Assembly (NCBI GenBank): GCA_918797485.1
Contig: CAKKNE010000002.1
Span: 1,268,501-1,332,500, forward strand
DNA: 64,000 nucleotides
From: Pelagomonas calceolata
Lineage: Eukaryota; Sar; Pelagophyceae; Pelagomonadales; Pelagomonadaceae
Direction: 5' to 3'
In this document: positions 17,847-28,214 of the stretch, piece by piece
How the letters are laid out: every line of letters begins with the position of its first letter
Position numbering within the stretch: the first letter of the stretch is position 1
Made by a program: the position numbers and the translations under genes
The notes under the pieces: generated by a model
What the model saw: only the letters and a program-made list of their open reading frames with translations
Databases searched by the model: none
Told to the model about the DNA's origin: nothing

Positions 17847-20800
17847 ATGGAAGAGGAAATGGACAAAGGGCGTATGGCGGAGGAACTCGAGATGGGCGCC
17901 GCGCCCGCGAACTGGCCGAGCCCCCGCGACTTGGACGACCTCATGGCCGACCGCGAGGTCGCGAACCTCCAATCCTTGCTCAAGGCGAACGGCCAGACGT
18001 CGATGCAGCAGTGGCTCCAAGTAGATCCGTCCCAAGGCCTCTCCAGCGATATCGAGAAGCGCCGAACAATTTATGGAAGGAACGCCTTCGACGCGAAGCC
18101 GCCCACCTCCTTCTTCGCATTCTGGTGGGACGCGATGCATGATGGGGCGATCATCGTTTTATCTGTCATGGCCGTCGTTACTATTTTAGTATGGCTCTTC
18201 GTCGAAACTCCTAAATGTGTTCCCAATGGCTATTTGGAACCCGTCGCTCTCGTGTTTTCCATCTCAGTTATTACATTAACAACAGCTGGAATAGATTTCA
18301 GCAAGGAGCGGATGTTCGCCGCCTTATCGGATCAATTGGATGCGTCCAATAAAAAATTCGTGCTGCGGAATGGACAAACGTTGGAACTGCCGGACGCGGA
18401 GATCGTCGTCGGTGACATCGTTACGTTTAATGCTCATAATGCGGCGTCGGTGCCCGCGGACGGCGTCCTCGTAGCTGGTTCGGGCGTGAAGATGGACGAG
18501 GCCGCTCTCAACGGCGAGCCCGAGCCCGCCGAGAAGAGCGCCGAGAAGCCTTTTATATTATCTGGCACGGTCTGTACGTCTGGTTCTGGCAAATTGTTAG
18601 TGTTAGCGGTAGGAACACATAGTGTATCAGGTAAGATCAAGGCCGCGGTCTACGGCGAGGCCGAGGAGGAAGGCGGGTCCCCGCTCTTCGACAAGCTCGA
18701 CAAGATGTCCCTGAAGATCGGCAAGGCGGGCATGTACCCGCGTCTCGCTATCTCGGCACCGCGGCCATGTTTTCGGCCCAAACTCGGACACGACGTCTCT
18801 CTGATACAATCGACCGAGTTGAGCGAGCAGAACTTCTCTCAGACCACGAGAGACCACGAATTGAAGGGCGCTTGAACTTTGATTTCCACACAGGCATGTT
18901 CGTCGCGACGGTCGTTTTTCTTGTGATGACGATCGTGGGTGTTTTTATCAAGGGCGGCCCGGCGCGCGAGATCGTGCACTACATCGTCCAGGCCATTACT
19001 ATTCTTGCGGTTGCGGTTCCCGAGGGTCTGCCGTTGGCCGTTACGCTGTCCCTGGCGTTTTCGTCGTCGAAGATGAGTCTGGATAATAATCTCGTGAAGA
19101 CCTTGAAGGCCTGCGAGACCATGGGTTCTGCTACGACGATCTGTTCGGATAAGACGGGAACATTGACCGCGAACCGGATGACCGTGCGAGGTGCCGTGGT
19201 GTGCGGGGTCGTGAAGCCAGCCTTGGACCCTAGGATCGATACCGCCGAGTCGAGGAAGTCCGTCGGTCAACGACTAAGAGCAGATAAGAATATACCGAAT
19301 GAAGCGCTGGAAGAGTTGGGAAGACTCATCAGCGTGGACACGATGGACGAGAGCGCCGTGGTCTTTGAAAATGGCGACAATGCGCCGCCGGCGTTCAAGG
19401 GCAACCCCACCGAATGCGCGTTGCTCGAACTTTGCAGGACCCTATCGATCGACTGGCGTGGGATTAGGGACTCAGCAATTGGTCGGAGTGATGCCACTCG
19501 TTCGCAGGGCCACCCGTTCATGTTCTCGTCAGCGCGCAAGCTCATGAGCTGGGCCGTGCCTCGGGAGCGGGGCTATCGGGTCTACGTCAAGGGCGCGGCC
19601 GAGATTGTTTTGTCAAGATGCGCCTGGGAGGTGTCTTCCACGAACCGTGTTCAAAAACTGAAGGACGAGCGGAGGGAGTCTTTTTATGTGAACGACGTCG
19701 TCAAGTCCTTCGCCGCCAGCGCGATGCGGACCATCGCGCTGGCCTACAAAGATTTCGACCGTCTGCCCCAAGATTGGAGTCAAACGACTGATGAGGTAAA
19801 AAATGCGGACGGGACCGACGCCTTCGTGGCGGAGACGGAGCTCGTGTTGATGGGCATCGTCGGCATAGAAGACCCCTTGCGAGATGAGGTTCCTCCCGCA
19901 ATTAATCGGTGCTACGGCGCCGGGATTGATGTGCGCATGTGCACGGGCGACAACCTGGCGACGGCCGTCGCTATCGCGTCGAGATGCGGCATCCTGCGGA
20001 AGGAGCACTATAAACATGGTAGGATGTCGCCGCACGTCTCCGACTTGTTGAAGGATCGGGCCATGACGGGCAAGGAGTTTCGCAAGCGGGTCCATAATAG
20101 TGAAGGCGTCTTCGTGCAGGCGGCCTTCGACGAGATCTGGCCTCGACTCAGGGTCATGGCGCGGTGTGATCCCGACGATAAACATACATTAGCACATGGT
20201 CTCAATAAATCACTGCTCTTCCAGGACACGGAGACGTGCGCTGCCCTCAAAGAGGAGGGCATCACGATCTTTCCCGACCGCCAGGTCGTCGCCATGACCG
20301 GCGACGGGACCAACGACGCGCCGGCGCTGAAAAGAGCGGATGTTGGCTTCGCCATGGGCATCTCGGGCACGCAGATCGCCAAGGACGCGGCGGACATTAT
20401 TCTGTTAGATGACAACTTCGCGTCCATCGTCACGGCGGCCAAGTGGGGGCGCAACGTCTACGATTCGGTGTGCAAGTTCCTGCAGTTCCAGCTTACTGTC
20501 AATATTGCCGCTATCTCCGTCGCGGTCGTCGGGGCTTTTAGATACCAGGAATCGCCCATAGCGGCGGTCCAGATGCTCTGGATCAACCTGATCATGGACT
20601 CTTTGGCTTCTCTCGCATTAGCGACGGAGCCGCCCGACGACGCGTTGCTCGATCGACCGCCCGTCAATAGATCGGATTCCATCATCTCAGAACAGATGTG
20701 GTACAACATGGTCGGCCACGCGGCCTACCAAGTCGTCGTCATGATGCTCTTGTATTATGATTTAGGTGCTTCCCTATTAGATACGGAGCCGAACGGGACG

Positions 20801-21361
20801 CCCCACCACGGGAAATGTGGCGGTGTTACCGTGTACTCGAAGCACCATTCCGCATTATTCAACTGCTTCGTCATGATGACGCTGTTCAACGAGATCAACT
20901 GCCGGAAGTTGCGGGGCGAGTGGAACGTCTTTGCAGGATTGTTCAAGAACCCCTACTTTGGTTCGATATGGGTGCTTACCATGGTGATTCAGATCATTGG
21001 TGTCCAGTTTGGAGGGGCCGCAATCGCCGTGCACAAGGACGGCATCACGTCGCGCCAGTGGCTCGTCTGCGTCTGCTTCGGGGCCGGCGAGTTGGTCTGG
21101 CAGCAGGTGATAAACGTCGTGCACATGCTCACGAAGGGCGGCGACGAACAGGTCGGAGAGAAGGGTTATAGAGATGCCGGCATCCTGAAGATCGGGTCCG
21201 GGCGTGTCGCGCTGCCGGAGACGGTGCGGTCCGCCTCGTCGCGGTCGAACGAGTCGTCGCAGCGCGACTTATCATTAAGGCGCCGCGCGTCGTCGAAGAA
21301 GGGGCTGTCGGCGCGGGAGCCGTCCACTACTCCTCGCATGGTCGCGTCGGAGAAGGTCTAG
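17847..21361 (+). CDS. Plasma-membrane-type Ca2+-transporting P2B ATPase
   Basis: Two exons (17847-18729 and 18894-21361), 1,116 residues. All P-type blocks are present: M1/M2, actuator domain (VPADGVLVAGSGVKMDEAALNGE), M4 with VAVPEGLPLAVTLSLAF, phosphorylation loop CSDKTGTLTANRM, nucleotide-binding FMFSSARKLMSW and KGAAEIVLSRC, and the hinge VAMTGDGTNDAPALKRADVG. M5-M10 follow, with LWINLIMDSLASLALATE typical of PMCA/ACA pumps. The C-terminal 80 residues are Ser/Arg-rich, a possible regulatory (calmodulin/kinase) region. The pump exports Ca2+ from the cytosol. The intron is an introner inserted at KAG/M in M3. TGES is replaced by LNGE-type sequence. Confidence 0.93.
18730..18893 (+). mobile_element. 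Introner element with GC-AG splice sites (PMCA intron)
   Basis: 164 nt. The 5' copy of the duplication is GCATGTAC and the 3' copy GCATGTTC (7 of 8); the GC of the duplication is the donor. The 3' end TTTGATTTCCACACAG is canonical. The 5' TIR is eroded (CCGCGT...). Splicing gives AAG GCG GGC ATG TTC and switches the downstream frame correctly. Confidence 0.8.
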
Positions 21362-21748
21362 GTCGTTCTTGCCCCCGGCCTAAGGTTTCGCTCTATGGGA
21401 AGTAGCTATAGTCAATTCGGGTTGCGGGGGCGCGCGCCTAGAGGGGTGACGGGGGAGCTATCCCCCGCGAGCGTGTACAAGCTCTCGTGATTTTTTTGCG
21501 TCACGGGTTTTCGCCAAAGACTTCATTGATTCCTGGGTTTCGTCGGTCTGGAGCGTACGCGCGTCATCGGAGCGGTTTCTAGCAACAGTTTGACGCGACG
21601 GGGAATCGTTTGAGCGCGTGTAGTGCCCCAGGGAAAGTCAGGCACAGCTGGGATCATATAACGCTTGCGCCACGCTTGCGCCCCACAGCTTGCGCCAGAA
21701 GCACGTTGTCCGTGACCATTAATACTCTCCGCACGTTGACAGCCGACG

Positions 21749-22012
21749 ATGATCGCGCAGCTCGCCCTCGCGGCGCTCGCGACGGGAACGGCGCGCGCCG
21801 CAAGTCTGCCGAGCCCGCAGGGTGCGTTCTCCTACAACTACACGACGGAGGCGCCGAGCGCGGCGCCGACCTACGGAGAAGGTGCACGGTCCGGTCACGC
21901 GCGCGTTTTTCGCCTGGACTCAGCGCCAGTTCGCGACGCCGTGAGGCCCTTCCCCCTTCCCCCTTCCTTCCCTGTCCCGTCCCCGTCCCATCCTTCCCGT
22001 CCCGTAACATAG
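21749..22012 (+). CDS. Possible small secreted protein (first exon only)
   Basis: The ATG is followed by an excellent signal peptide (MIAQLALAALATGTARA) and then SLPSPQGAFSYNYTTEAPSA with the APT-type Ser/Thr/Pro words common in stramenopile cell-wall proteins. After about residue 45 the frame runs into a low-complexity C/T tract (PFPLPPSFPVPSPSHPS), so the last half is probably not coding; a donor GT follows GGAGAAG near 21880. No second exon was found. It may be a decayed gene. Confidence 0.3.
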   Translation: MIAQLALAALATGTARAASLPSPQGAFSYNYTTEAPSAAPTYGEGARSGHARVFRLDSAPVRDAVRPFPLPPSFPVPSPSHPSRPVT

Positions 22013-22028
22013 ATCGATCCCAAGCGGG

Positions 22029-22060
22029 GCTAGCGTCTCTAGACACTCTAGAAAGCTAGC
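22029..22060 (-). promoter_or_regulatory. GCTAG palindromic intergenic element, copy 5
   Basis: Divergent form: GCTAGCGTCTCTAGACACTC (plus strand), followed by TAGAAAGCTAGC. About 196 bp upstream of EMC3. Confidence 0.5.
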
Positions 22061-22255
22061 CGAGCAAGCGCCGCCGCGGCTTATACGCGCCGCTAGCGCA
22101 CGTATAGCCTTTTCCACGCGCGTGGGCTGCAGCCCTGTCTGATCGCTGAGCGAGCACACGCTGCGCCGCGCCGCCGCTGAAGCCACCCAAAAAGAGGTCA
22201 GCTGCGCCCTCGCGCCGCGCCGCGCACGCCGCCGACGCCGCGCGCCGCCGACGCA

Positions 22256-23104
22256 ATGGCGGCCACGGCCCCCCAAACACCGCTCCTCCTCGACCCCTCC
22301 ATCCGCGACTGGGTCGTGCTCCCGATGGTGGCCATCATGGTGCTCATGAATTTGATGCGCCACTACGCGCAGCAGGCCATGAAGGACTCGAAGCCCATCG
22401 ACGCGACGGAGATGCAGCAGAAGCAACTATTATCACGAGCTGCTAGAATAAGGACGCGGGGCTCGCGCTTGCTCCCGTCCGAATCATTTAATGCCAGAAA
22501 AGCCTACTTCGTCGACAAGGACAAAGGTTTGTTAGCAAAGAAGCCCAAGAAAGCCACAAAAAAACCGATGGACCCCATGGCCATGATGGACGGCATGAAA
22601 GGAAATATGTTATATATGGTGCCGAACATGCTGATGATGACGGTGATTAGCTTCTTCTTCTCGGGTTTCGTGCTCGTGAAGGTGCCGTTCCCCGTGACGC
22701 AGCGCTTCAAGCAGATGCTGCAGCGAGGGGTCGATCTGGCGACGCTGGATACGTCGTACGTATCATCGTTGTCGTGGTATTTTTTACTGATGTTTGGACT
22801 GCGAGGTTTTTTGCGAGTCGTATTGGGCGAGGACCCTGATGCGATGGACGCCAATAGAGAGATGCAGATGCAGATGGGCATGGGCATGGGCGGCGGCGGG
22901 CCGCAAGGGTTTGATGCTGCTCCTGCGTATAAACACGAGAGGGAGGAGCTGCAGATGGCGCAGCACTCCTGGGTCTTGGAGGATGCGGAGCTGCAGCTGT
23001 GCGGGGCCGCCGTGGCGGCGCGCGTGCAGAACGCGGCGCTGGGCGCTCGTCCCGTGAAGAAGGCGGGCGCGCGCGTGAAGAAGGTCCGGCGCGTGAAGAA
23101 GTGA
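22256..23104 (+). CDS. EMC3: ER membrane protein complex subunit 3
   Basis: A 282-residue protein matching EMC3 (DUF106): LLLDPSIRDWVVLPMVAIMV (TM1), MRHYAQQAM, the ARxxRxxxRLLPxxSFxxRKxYF block, then MDGMKGNMLYMVPNMLMMTV with the SFFFSGFVLVKVPFPVTQRF span and DTSYVSSLSWYFLLMFGLRG. EMC3 is the Oxa1/YidC-related core of the EMC insertase, which inserts tail-anchored and multi-pass proteins in the ER. The C-terminus is Met/Gly-rich and ends in Lys/Arg clusters (VKKAGARVKKVRRVKK). Single exon. Confidence 0.93.
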   Translation: MAATAPQTPLLLDPSIRDWVVLPMVAIMVLMNLMRHYAQQAMKDSKPIDATEMQQKQLLSRAARIRTRGSRLLPSESFNARKAYFVDKDKGLLAKKPKKATKKPMDPMAMMDGMKGNMLYMVPNMLMMTVISFFFSGFVLVKVPFPVTQRFKQMLQRGVDLATLDTSYVSSLSWYFLLMFGLRGFLRVVLGEDPDAMDANREMQMQMGMGMGGGGPQGFDAAPAYKHEREELQMAQHSWVLEDAELQLCGAAVAARVQNAALGARPVKKAGARVKKVRRVKK

Positions 23105-23129
23105 GGGTGTGCATAACTTATCTAGAGTA

Positions 23130-23951
23130 TTAGCTTCGCGTCGATGGCGTCGAGGGCGGCGCGACGTCTGCTTCGGCCGGCCAGAACGAGAGGACGTGCC
23201 AGGCCATCTCGTTGGGCAGACGCGCGACGGCGGCGAGCAAGGCGTCGGGTTCGGCGCGTTCGCGGAGTGCAAGCGATCGGAGCCGTAGAAATGCCCTTCG
23301 CGGCAGCATGTATCTCCGGCGCCGCTCGTCGGCGATCAGCTTCTTGCACGCGACGAACTTTTCCTTCGTTGCATCGGTCGGTGGTCTTGTGCTACTATAT
23401 GCGGCGTGGTACTCCGGAAATGCACTTGGATCCTCGATTTGTCGCAGACACTCCTCGGCGCTCCGCCCGCCCCAGCAGCCGTCCAGTTTCGCGCCACGGC
23501 GCAGGAGCAGAGAGACATAGGCGAGTCCTGTTTCTGCCATGTCAATTCTGTCGTATCGAAGCCAGTCAATCGCGTTGGAGAGAGCCGTCTCGCCGGCCAT
23601 GTAGACACCTTCAATCGTAGCCGTAGTCCGTGTGTCAATGCTTGCACCAGCGTCCAGGAGCATGGTCGCCGCTTCCAGCCCGAATTCCTCATCGGATGAG
23701 CCGATTGCAGTGTATAGTGGATGGTCCCCGTCCATGTCCCCGGGTTTATTCACGTCGGCGCCGTGGGCGATTGCAAATTTCACGGTTTCGAGGTTATCAA
23801 ATACTAAGCTCAAATTCAAGATGGTGCATCCGTCCTCGTCGACGTCGTTGATGTCTCCGCCATTTTCAAGCCAGTCTCTTATCGTTTCCACCTGGTCGCT
23901 GGCGTCGGGCTCGCGCGTCGCGGCTTCGACTATATAGCCGGGCAAGACCAT
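23130..23951 (-). CDS. Ankyrin-repeat protein (273 aa)
   Basis: Ankyrin repeats occupy residues about 25-140: GGDINDVDEDGCTILNLSLV, then NLETVKFAIAHGADVNKPGD, then a third with DAGASIDTRTTATIEGVYMA. The C-terminal part is helical and ends in a short tail (EADVAPPSTPSTRS). The DNA for that tail contains GCGTCGATGGCGTCGAG, the word found inside introners, so the last codons may derive from an old insertion. The role is unknown; ankyrin repeats bind proteins. The stop is 25 bp from the EMC3 stop. Confidence 0.7.
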   Translation of the reverse strand: MVLPGYIVEAATREPDASDQVETIRDWLENGGDINDVDEDGCTILNLSLVFDNLETVKFAIAHGADVNKPGDMDGDHPLYTAIGSSDEEFGLEAATMLLDAGASIDTRTTATIEGVYMAGETALSNAIDWLRYDRIDMAETGLAYVSLLLRRGAKLDGCWGGRSAEECLRQIEDPSAFPEYHAAYSSTRPPTDATKEKFVACKKLIADERRRRYMLPRRAFLRLRSLALRERAEPDALLAAVARLPNEMAWHVLSFWPAEADVAPPSTPSTRS

Positions 23952-24221
23952 CGTTTTATGCTGGCCCCGGGTGGGTTGTCTGGGACCCTGTAGAGATGCC
24001 CTACGGAGAGTAGTTCCACGGACTACAGCGATTGAAAGTCTTGGCGGGCGCTTGCGCTTATGAATTTTAATCGTTGGCGTGGCCGGGCGCGCAAAACTCG
24101 ACCTGTAAAACCCGTTTTGTCAGCTCAAAATACAACGAGCTGGGCAGAACAGGCACAGCTAGACGCCATCGACGCGACCCAAAAGGCCATTGCAAGATAC
24201 CCATGGCCGTTGGACTCGGAT

Positions 24222-25454
24222 CTATCTATCCACCTTACGCCGCAACACGAGGCGCGGCGTCTCCCCAGCGTCGACCGCAGCAGCAGCAACAGCACGTGCC
24301 TCAGACAGACTCTTCCGCTGGATGTGCAGCTGCCCGCACGCCGCGGTTTTATCATCCCCTCTGGTCACCCGTAACGCCACATGCACTCTAGGCTCGACTT
24401 CACGAATCGCGTCCCGGAACAGCTCCAGAGCGTCGTCCGACGGTCTCAGGAAATCAGGAGCGTGGTCCGTAGGATTCACGGGAATCAGATCCACGTTCAC
24501 TTTTTGCGCCACGTCCACGATCGGAGACACGAACGCCGCGAGCCTCCGCGCGTCTTCTGGCGAGTCGTTGACGCCCGCGATGAGCGTAGCCGCGAGCATG
24601 AGCGTGCGCTGCCGCGCCGGTCGCGGTTTCAACGCGTCGAGTAACCCGGCGCGCAGCTCGTCCACCGTATACTTCGCCGACGGAACCAACTGCTTCCGCA
24701 ACGCGTCGTCCGCGGCGTGCACGGACCAGGCGAGCATGCCGTCCGCATCTGACAATTCCCGGAAGCAGTCCGGCGACGGTCCTACGGTGCTAATCGTGAT
24801 CTTGGACCGGGCCATGCGGAACTTCTCGCCGTCGATCAACGACGTCGCCGCGAGCTTGACATTAATGGCGTTGCGGCCGGCGTCGCCCATGCCCATGAAC
24901 ACGATATTTGTTAATGGAGGCATTCTCGTGGACTGCGCCGCGACGCGGCTCGCGATGACGAACTGCGCGAGGATCTCGTCCGGCGTGAGGTTGCGCACGA
25001 GGCCCATTCTAGCTGTGGCACAGAACCTACACCCTTGGTCGCAACCGACTTGAGACGAGATGCATAATGTGGTCCTCGGGAGATGGGCATGCGGTATTAA
25101 AACAGCCTCGACGGCCAACCCGTCGGCCAGCCGCACGAGTAGCTTCGTCGTGCCGTCGGCCGCCTCGTCTTTGTGTTCTAGACAAGCTGGGACGAACGCC
25201 GTCAGGCCGCTCGCCTCCAAGACGCGTCTAGCGCCAACCGTCGTCGGCGCGTCCGCATCCAACGGCTCCTGGCCACTTCGTACGGCGTCCCAGATGGACC
25301 GCGCGCGGCCCGTGCCTCCCACTAGTTCACTGAGCTCGGCGAACGGCAGCGCTAGTGTTTGTGTTGAGGCCGTGGCCAGCTTCGGTGGCTTGAGCGTGGC
25401 GGTGCTTAGAGCGCTTGTATCGTGGAGTAATAATGCGAGGACGAGGGCACGCAT
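24222..25454 (-). CDS. RlmN/Cfr-type radical SAM RNA methyltransferase, probably organellar
   Basis: Start chosen at MRALVLALLLHDTSALSTAT, the first ATG, which gives a signal/plastid-type leader. The radical SAM cluster is CISSQVGCDQGCRFCATARM (CxxxCxxC). NIVFMGMGD follows, then the RlmN block ITISTVGPSPDCFRELSDAD with WSVHAADDALRKQLVPSAKY, then GVNDSPEDARRLAAF and VNLIPVNP-like NVDLIPVNP. RlmN methylates A2503 of 23S rRNA and A37 of some tRNAs; the leader suggests the plastid ribosome as the substrate. It is divergent from the HAD phosphatase. Confidence 0.88.
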   Translation of the reverse strand: MRALVLALLLHDTSALSTATLKPPKLATASTQTLALPFAELSELVGGTGRARSIWDAVRSGQEPLDADAPTTVGARRVLEASGLTAFVPACLEHKDEAADGTTKLLVRLADGLAVEAVLIPHAHLPRTTLCISSQVGCDQGCRFCATARMGLVRNLTPDEILAQFVIASRVAAQSTRMPPLTNIVFMGMGDAGRNAINVKLAATSLIDGEKFRMARSKITISTVGPSPDCFRELSDADGMLAWSVHAADDALRKQLVPSAKYTVDELRAGLLDALKPRPARQRTLMLAATLIAGVNDSPEDARRLAAFVSPIVDVAQKVNVDLIPVNPTDHAPDFLRPSDDALELFRDAIREVEPRVHVALRVTRGDDKTAACGQLHIQRKSLSEARAVAAAAVDAGETPRLVLRRKVDR

Positions 25455-26025
25455 GGTGGTCCTTGGTTCACTGCAGCAGCAAGTGGCAGCAGCGCTGTAT
25501 GGGCCTTTGCGCTCGTTTTCCGGCCTTGCCACTCCCGCAGCAGCAGCAGCACAGTGCGATAGTTAGCGCTTGGAGGTCTGGGGCTTATCGGCGGCGCGTG
25601 TACGGCAAGCGCTGGGACTTCAGCTGAACATGGCTGAGTGCCTGCTTGCTAGAGCCTTACAGGCCGCTAGCGCGCCGCGCGCTCTTTCTCCTTTGCACCC
25701 GTCCTTTAAGCCCTTTTACGCGTCCCAGACTCCTTCTTGGTACGTTTGCGTGGTGGACCTCGCGAGCCCGAAGGCCGTGGCGTCACAGCTTAAACCAAAG
25801 CTGATTGTCCACACCAGCGTCTACCTTTTTGCATCATCGAATCGCTTCGTGGTCGTGCGCTGTCAAACGCGTCGCAGCCGCGAAATTCTGCAGCGACGTC
25901 GCATTTTCACGGAGATCACAAGCACCGGAGAGCGCAGCCAAAGATCCAAGGCGCGACACCGATCACGAGAGCAAAGACAAGGCGCCACAGCACGCCAGCG
26001 ACGCATCCTTAACACAGGTCAAAGA
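25455..26025. other. Divergent promoter region
   Basis: No gene is seen, although one frame stays open through it. It holds a GCTAG palindrome (25644-25671). Confidence 0.45.
25644..25671 (+). promoter_or_regulatory. GCTAG palindromic intergenic element, copy 6
   Basis: Reads GCTTGCTAGAGCCTTACAGG then CCGCTAGC. It lies 190 bp from the RlmN start and 355 bp from the HAD start. Confidence 0.65.
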
Positions 26026-27408
26026 ATGGCTAAAGCCGCGACCATGTTCCTGCTGGCCGGCGCCGCGCGCGCGCTCCGCGGCCACCGCCTCCACCACTTA
26101 GCAAGACCTTCTAGAACGGTCATGTCCGCGGCGACGCTCGACCGCACGACCCCCACCAAACTCCAAGACGCCGAAAGTTTCCTCAAGGACATCGACGTCT
26201 TCATTTTTGATTGTGACGGCGTGATCTGGAAGGGCGATTCATTGATCGACAAGGTCCCGTCCGTCTTGGAATTACTGAGAAAGCTCGGAAAAAAAATCTT
26301 CTTCGTGACGAACAACTCGACCAAGTCCCGCAAGGGCTACAAGGGCAAGTTCGAGAAGCTTGGTCTTGACGTCGAGCCCGAGGAAATTTTTTCTTCTTCG
26401 TTCGCCGCGGCGGCCTACCTGGAGCAGACGGAGTTCAAGAAGACGGGCAAGAAGGTCTATATTATCGGCGAGGTCGGCATTGAAGAGGAGTTGGACCCTG
26501 CGTGGAAATCAAATTTCGGGCGTCCCGCGCTTCCGTAGCTGCGTCTGCGCGATGGCGTGGCGATTCCACGCCATCGACGCGACGTTATCCCCGTGGCCGC
26601 GTCGGCTCGATGGCGTGGAGGTCACGAAGGTCCACGCAATATTTTCTCGGGATGAACTAACTCACTGAGTGATTTCCACGCAGGCTGGACCTCATCGGCG
26701 TGCCGTACATCGGCGCCGGCAAGGACTCGGACAAGGAGCCGAACATGAAGCCCGGTGTGTGACCGGCGTCCCGTTGATGCGGCGATGGCGTGACGCGGCG
26801 ATGGTGTCGCGTCCGATGTTACGCGTCGACACCGTGACGCGTCGCTCTGATGGCGTCGCGGCGGGAGTAGTCCTACCCCGCCCGCGCGCCATCGACGCCG
26901 TCTCGGGACCGCCCCCACGCCATCGACGTCATATCACGCAGGCGGCAAGCTCGAGCCCGACGAGGACATCGGCGCCGTCGTCTGCGGCTTCGACCGCGAG
27001 ATCAACTACTTCAAGATCCAGACGGCGCAGCTCGCCATCAACGAGATGGGCGCCGAGTTCATCGCGACGAACTTGGACGCGGTCACGCATCTCACGGACG
27101 CCCAGGAGTGGGCGGGCAACGGCGCCATGGTCGGCGCGATCAAGGGCTGCACCGGGCAGGAACCTACTTTAGTAGGGAAGCCGTCGCCGCTCATGATCGA
27201 CTACATGGAGAAGAAGTTCGGCCTGGACCGGTCGCGCATCTGCATGGTCGGCGACCGCCTCGACACGGACATCCTCTTCGGCAACGACAACGGGCTCAAG
27301 TCGTGCCTCACGCTGTCGGGCGTGACGACGGAGGAGAAGCTGCTCTCGCCGGAGAACAAGGTGATCCCCGACTTCTACGTCGACTCGATCGCGGACTACC
27401 TCGGGTAG
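26026..27408 (+). CDS. PGP: Phosphoglycolate phosphatase / p-nitrophenylphosphatase-type HAD enzyme
   Basis: Three exons: 26026-26489, 26684-26754, 26942-27408; 333 residues. HAD motif I is DVFIFDCDGVIWKGD, motif II FFVTNNSTKSR, motif III the PLMIDYMEKKFGLDRSRICM lysine region and motif IV MVGDRLDTDILFGNDNGLKS. In photosynthetic cells this family removes 2-phosphoglycolate, the product of Rubisco oxygenation. The leader MAKAATMFLLAGAARALRGH suggests organelle import. Splicing is fixed by protein continuity (GIEEELDLIGVPYIGAG and NMKPGGKLEPDEDIGAVVCG). Intron 1 is a textbook introner. Confidence 0.9.
26490..26683 (+). mobile_element. Introner element, PGP intron 1
   Basis: 194 nt. TSD GTTGGACC / GCTGGACC (7 of 8) with GT as the donor. 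The TIRs are perfect over 14 bp (CTGCGTGGAAATCA / TGATTTCCACGCAG). The CAGTGAGTTAG mark lies at the 3' end, so the element is in reverse orientation. It contains a perfect 10-bp hairpin (GATGGCGTGG CGATT CCACGCCATC, 26551-26575). Confidence 0.92.
26755..26941 (+). mobile_element. Probable decayed introner, PGP intron 2
   Basis: 187-nt intron fixed by protein continuity. It begins GTGTGTGACC and ends ATCACGCAG. No convincing TSD or TIR remains, but it carries several copies of the introner core word GATGGCGT / ACGCCATCGACG. Confidence 0.55.
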
Positions 27409-27904
27409 GTTTGTATGGGGGCTAATTTGAAAAGTCTATCTCGCGGTCCCGTCTGTCGCGTCGAGGGGCCGTCGGAGGCTTCCCTATTGCGACTGGGGAT
27501 TTTTCGAGGCGTTTCGATACTCACAGGAAACCGGCCGGCATTTGCTTGTCGGCGATGTCGGTGGCTCAATCTGGAAGCAGCACTCAGAGCCATCAAAACA
27601 CTCTCGAGCCTCGCTAGCCACACGACTTAAAGTTTGCGTCCGGCGCGCTCCTGTTTTACGCTCGCCTCGCCGGCTACACGCATACGGAATCTCGCGAACT
27701 CGCACGCCGCGTGCATTGCAAACACTGGCACTCAACTTTGCTTTTGCAAATAGCGCGCGGCGCAAAAGGCCACGGGCGCGCTCGACCTGTGCCGCGCGCC
27801 GCCGCGGACGTCGCGTCGGCCACGGCGGCCAACACGCGCGCCGAGAGGACGCCCGCGCCGACGCGCGAAACCGCGAACACGTCGCGCAGGCAAAAAAAAG
27901 CACA
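27409..27904. other. Intergenic region
   Basis: No gene is seen in 496 bp. Only a GCTAGCCACACGACTTAAAG half-site-like word occurs near 27612. Confidence 0.35.
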
Positions 27905-28214
27905 ATGACCTCATACTCGACCATGCCCTCGGACCTCGAGTCCGAAGCGAGTCTGCTCAACAAGCCTAAGCCCAAGACCTCCTTCAAGACGCTCGTCGGC
28001 GGCGCGGCCATTGCCGCATTCGTCCTCGGCGCGCTCGTACGTCAAGTTCTATTATGGATATTTCACCGATGATTATGAGCTTCACCTGGAGATGGCTGAG
28101 TTCGGGCCGGACGGTTTTGTCGGATATCATTACGGGGACGGCACAGGCTTTAACGGCCAAGTGTTCACGCCTGTGACGGACGACTACGACGACGGTCGTA
28201 ATCGCGTGTGGTAG
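27905..28214 (+). CDS. Small single-span membrane protein with a reading-frame change
   Basis: The ATG is in good context and opens MTSYSTMPSDLESEASLLNK followed by a transmembrane segment (TLVGGAAIAAFVLGAL). That frame ends at 28072. From about 28035 a different frame continues with strongly protein-like sequence (SYVKFYYGYFTDDYELHLEM, then GYHYGDGTGFNGQVFTPVTD) and stops at 28214. No intron of normal size fits between the two. Either a base is missing in the assembly, or the gene is broken or frameshifted, or the second frame is spurious. I do not recognise the protein. Confidence 0.4.

Larger units (their letters stand above)
21362..22255. other. Intergenic region between PMCA and EMC3
   Basis: Contains only a doubtful leader-peptide ORF (21749), a long C/T tract (about 21946-22006) and a GCTAG element (22029-22060). 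Confidence 0.4.

Noticed and set aside
18600-18900. Frameshift breaking the Ca2+ ATPase
   Set aside because: Protein continuity, the duplication GCATGT and the introner 3' end show a GC-AG intron instead.
25570-26025. In-frame upstream extension of the HAD phosphatase
   Set aside because: It has ATGs but runs through the GCTAG element and is basic and unstructured; the ATG at 26026 gives a normal leader.
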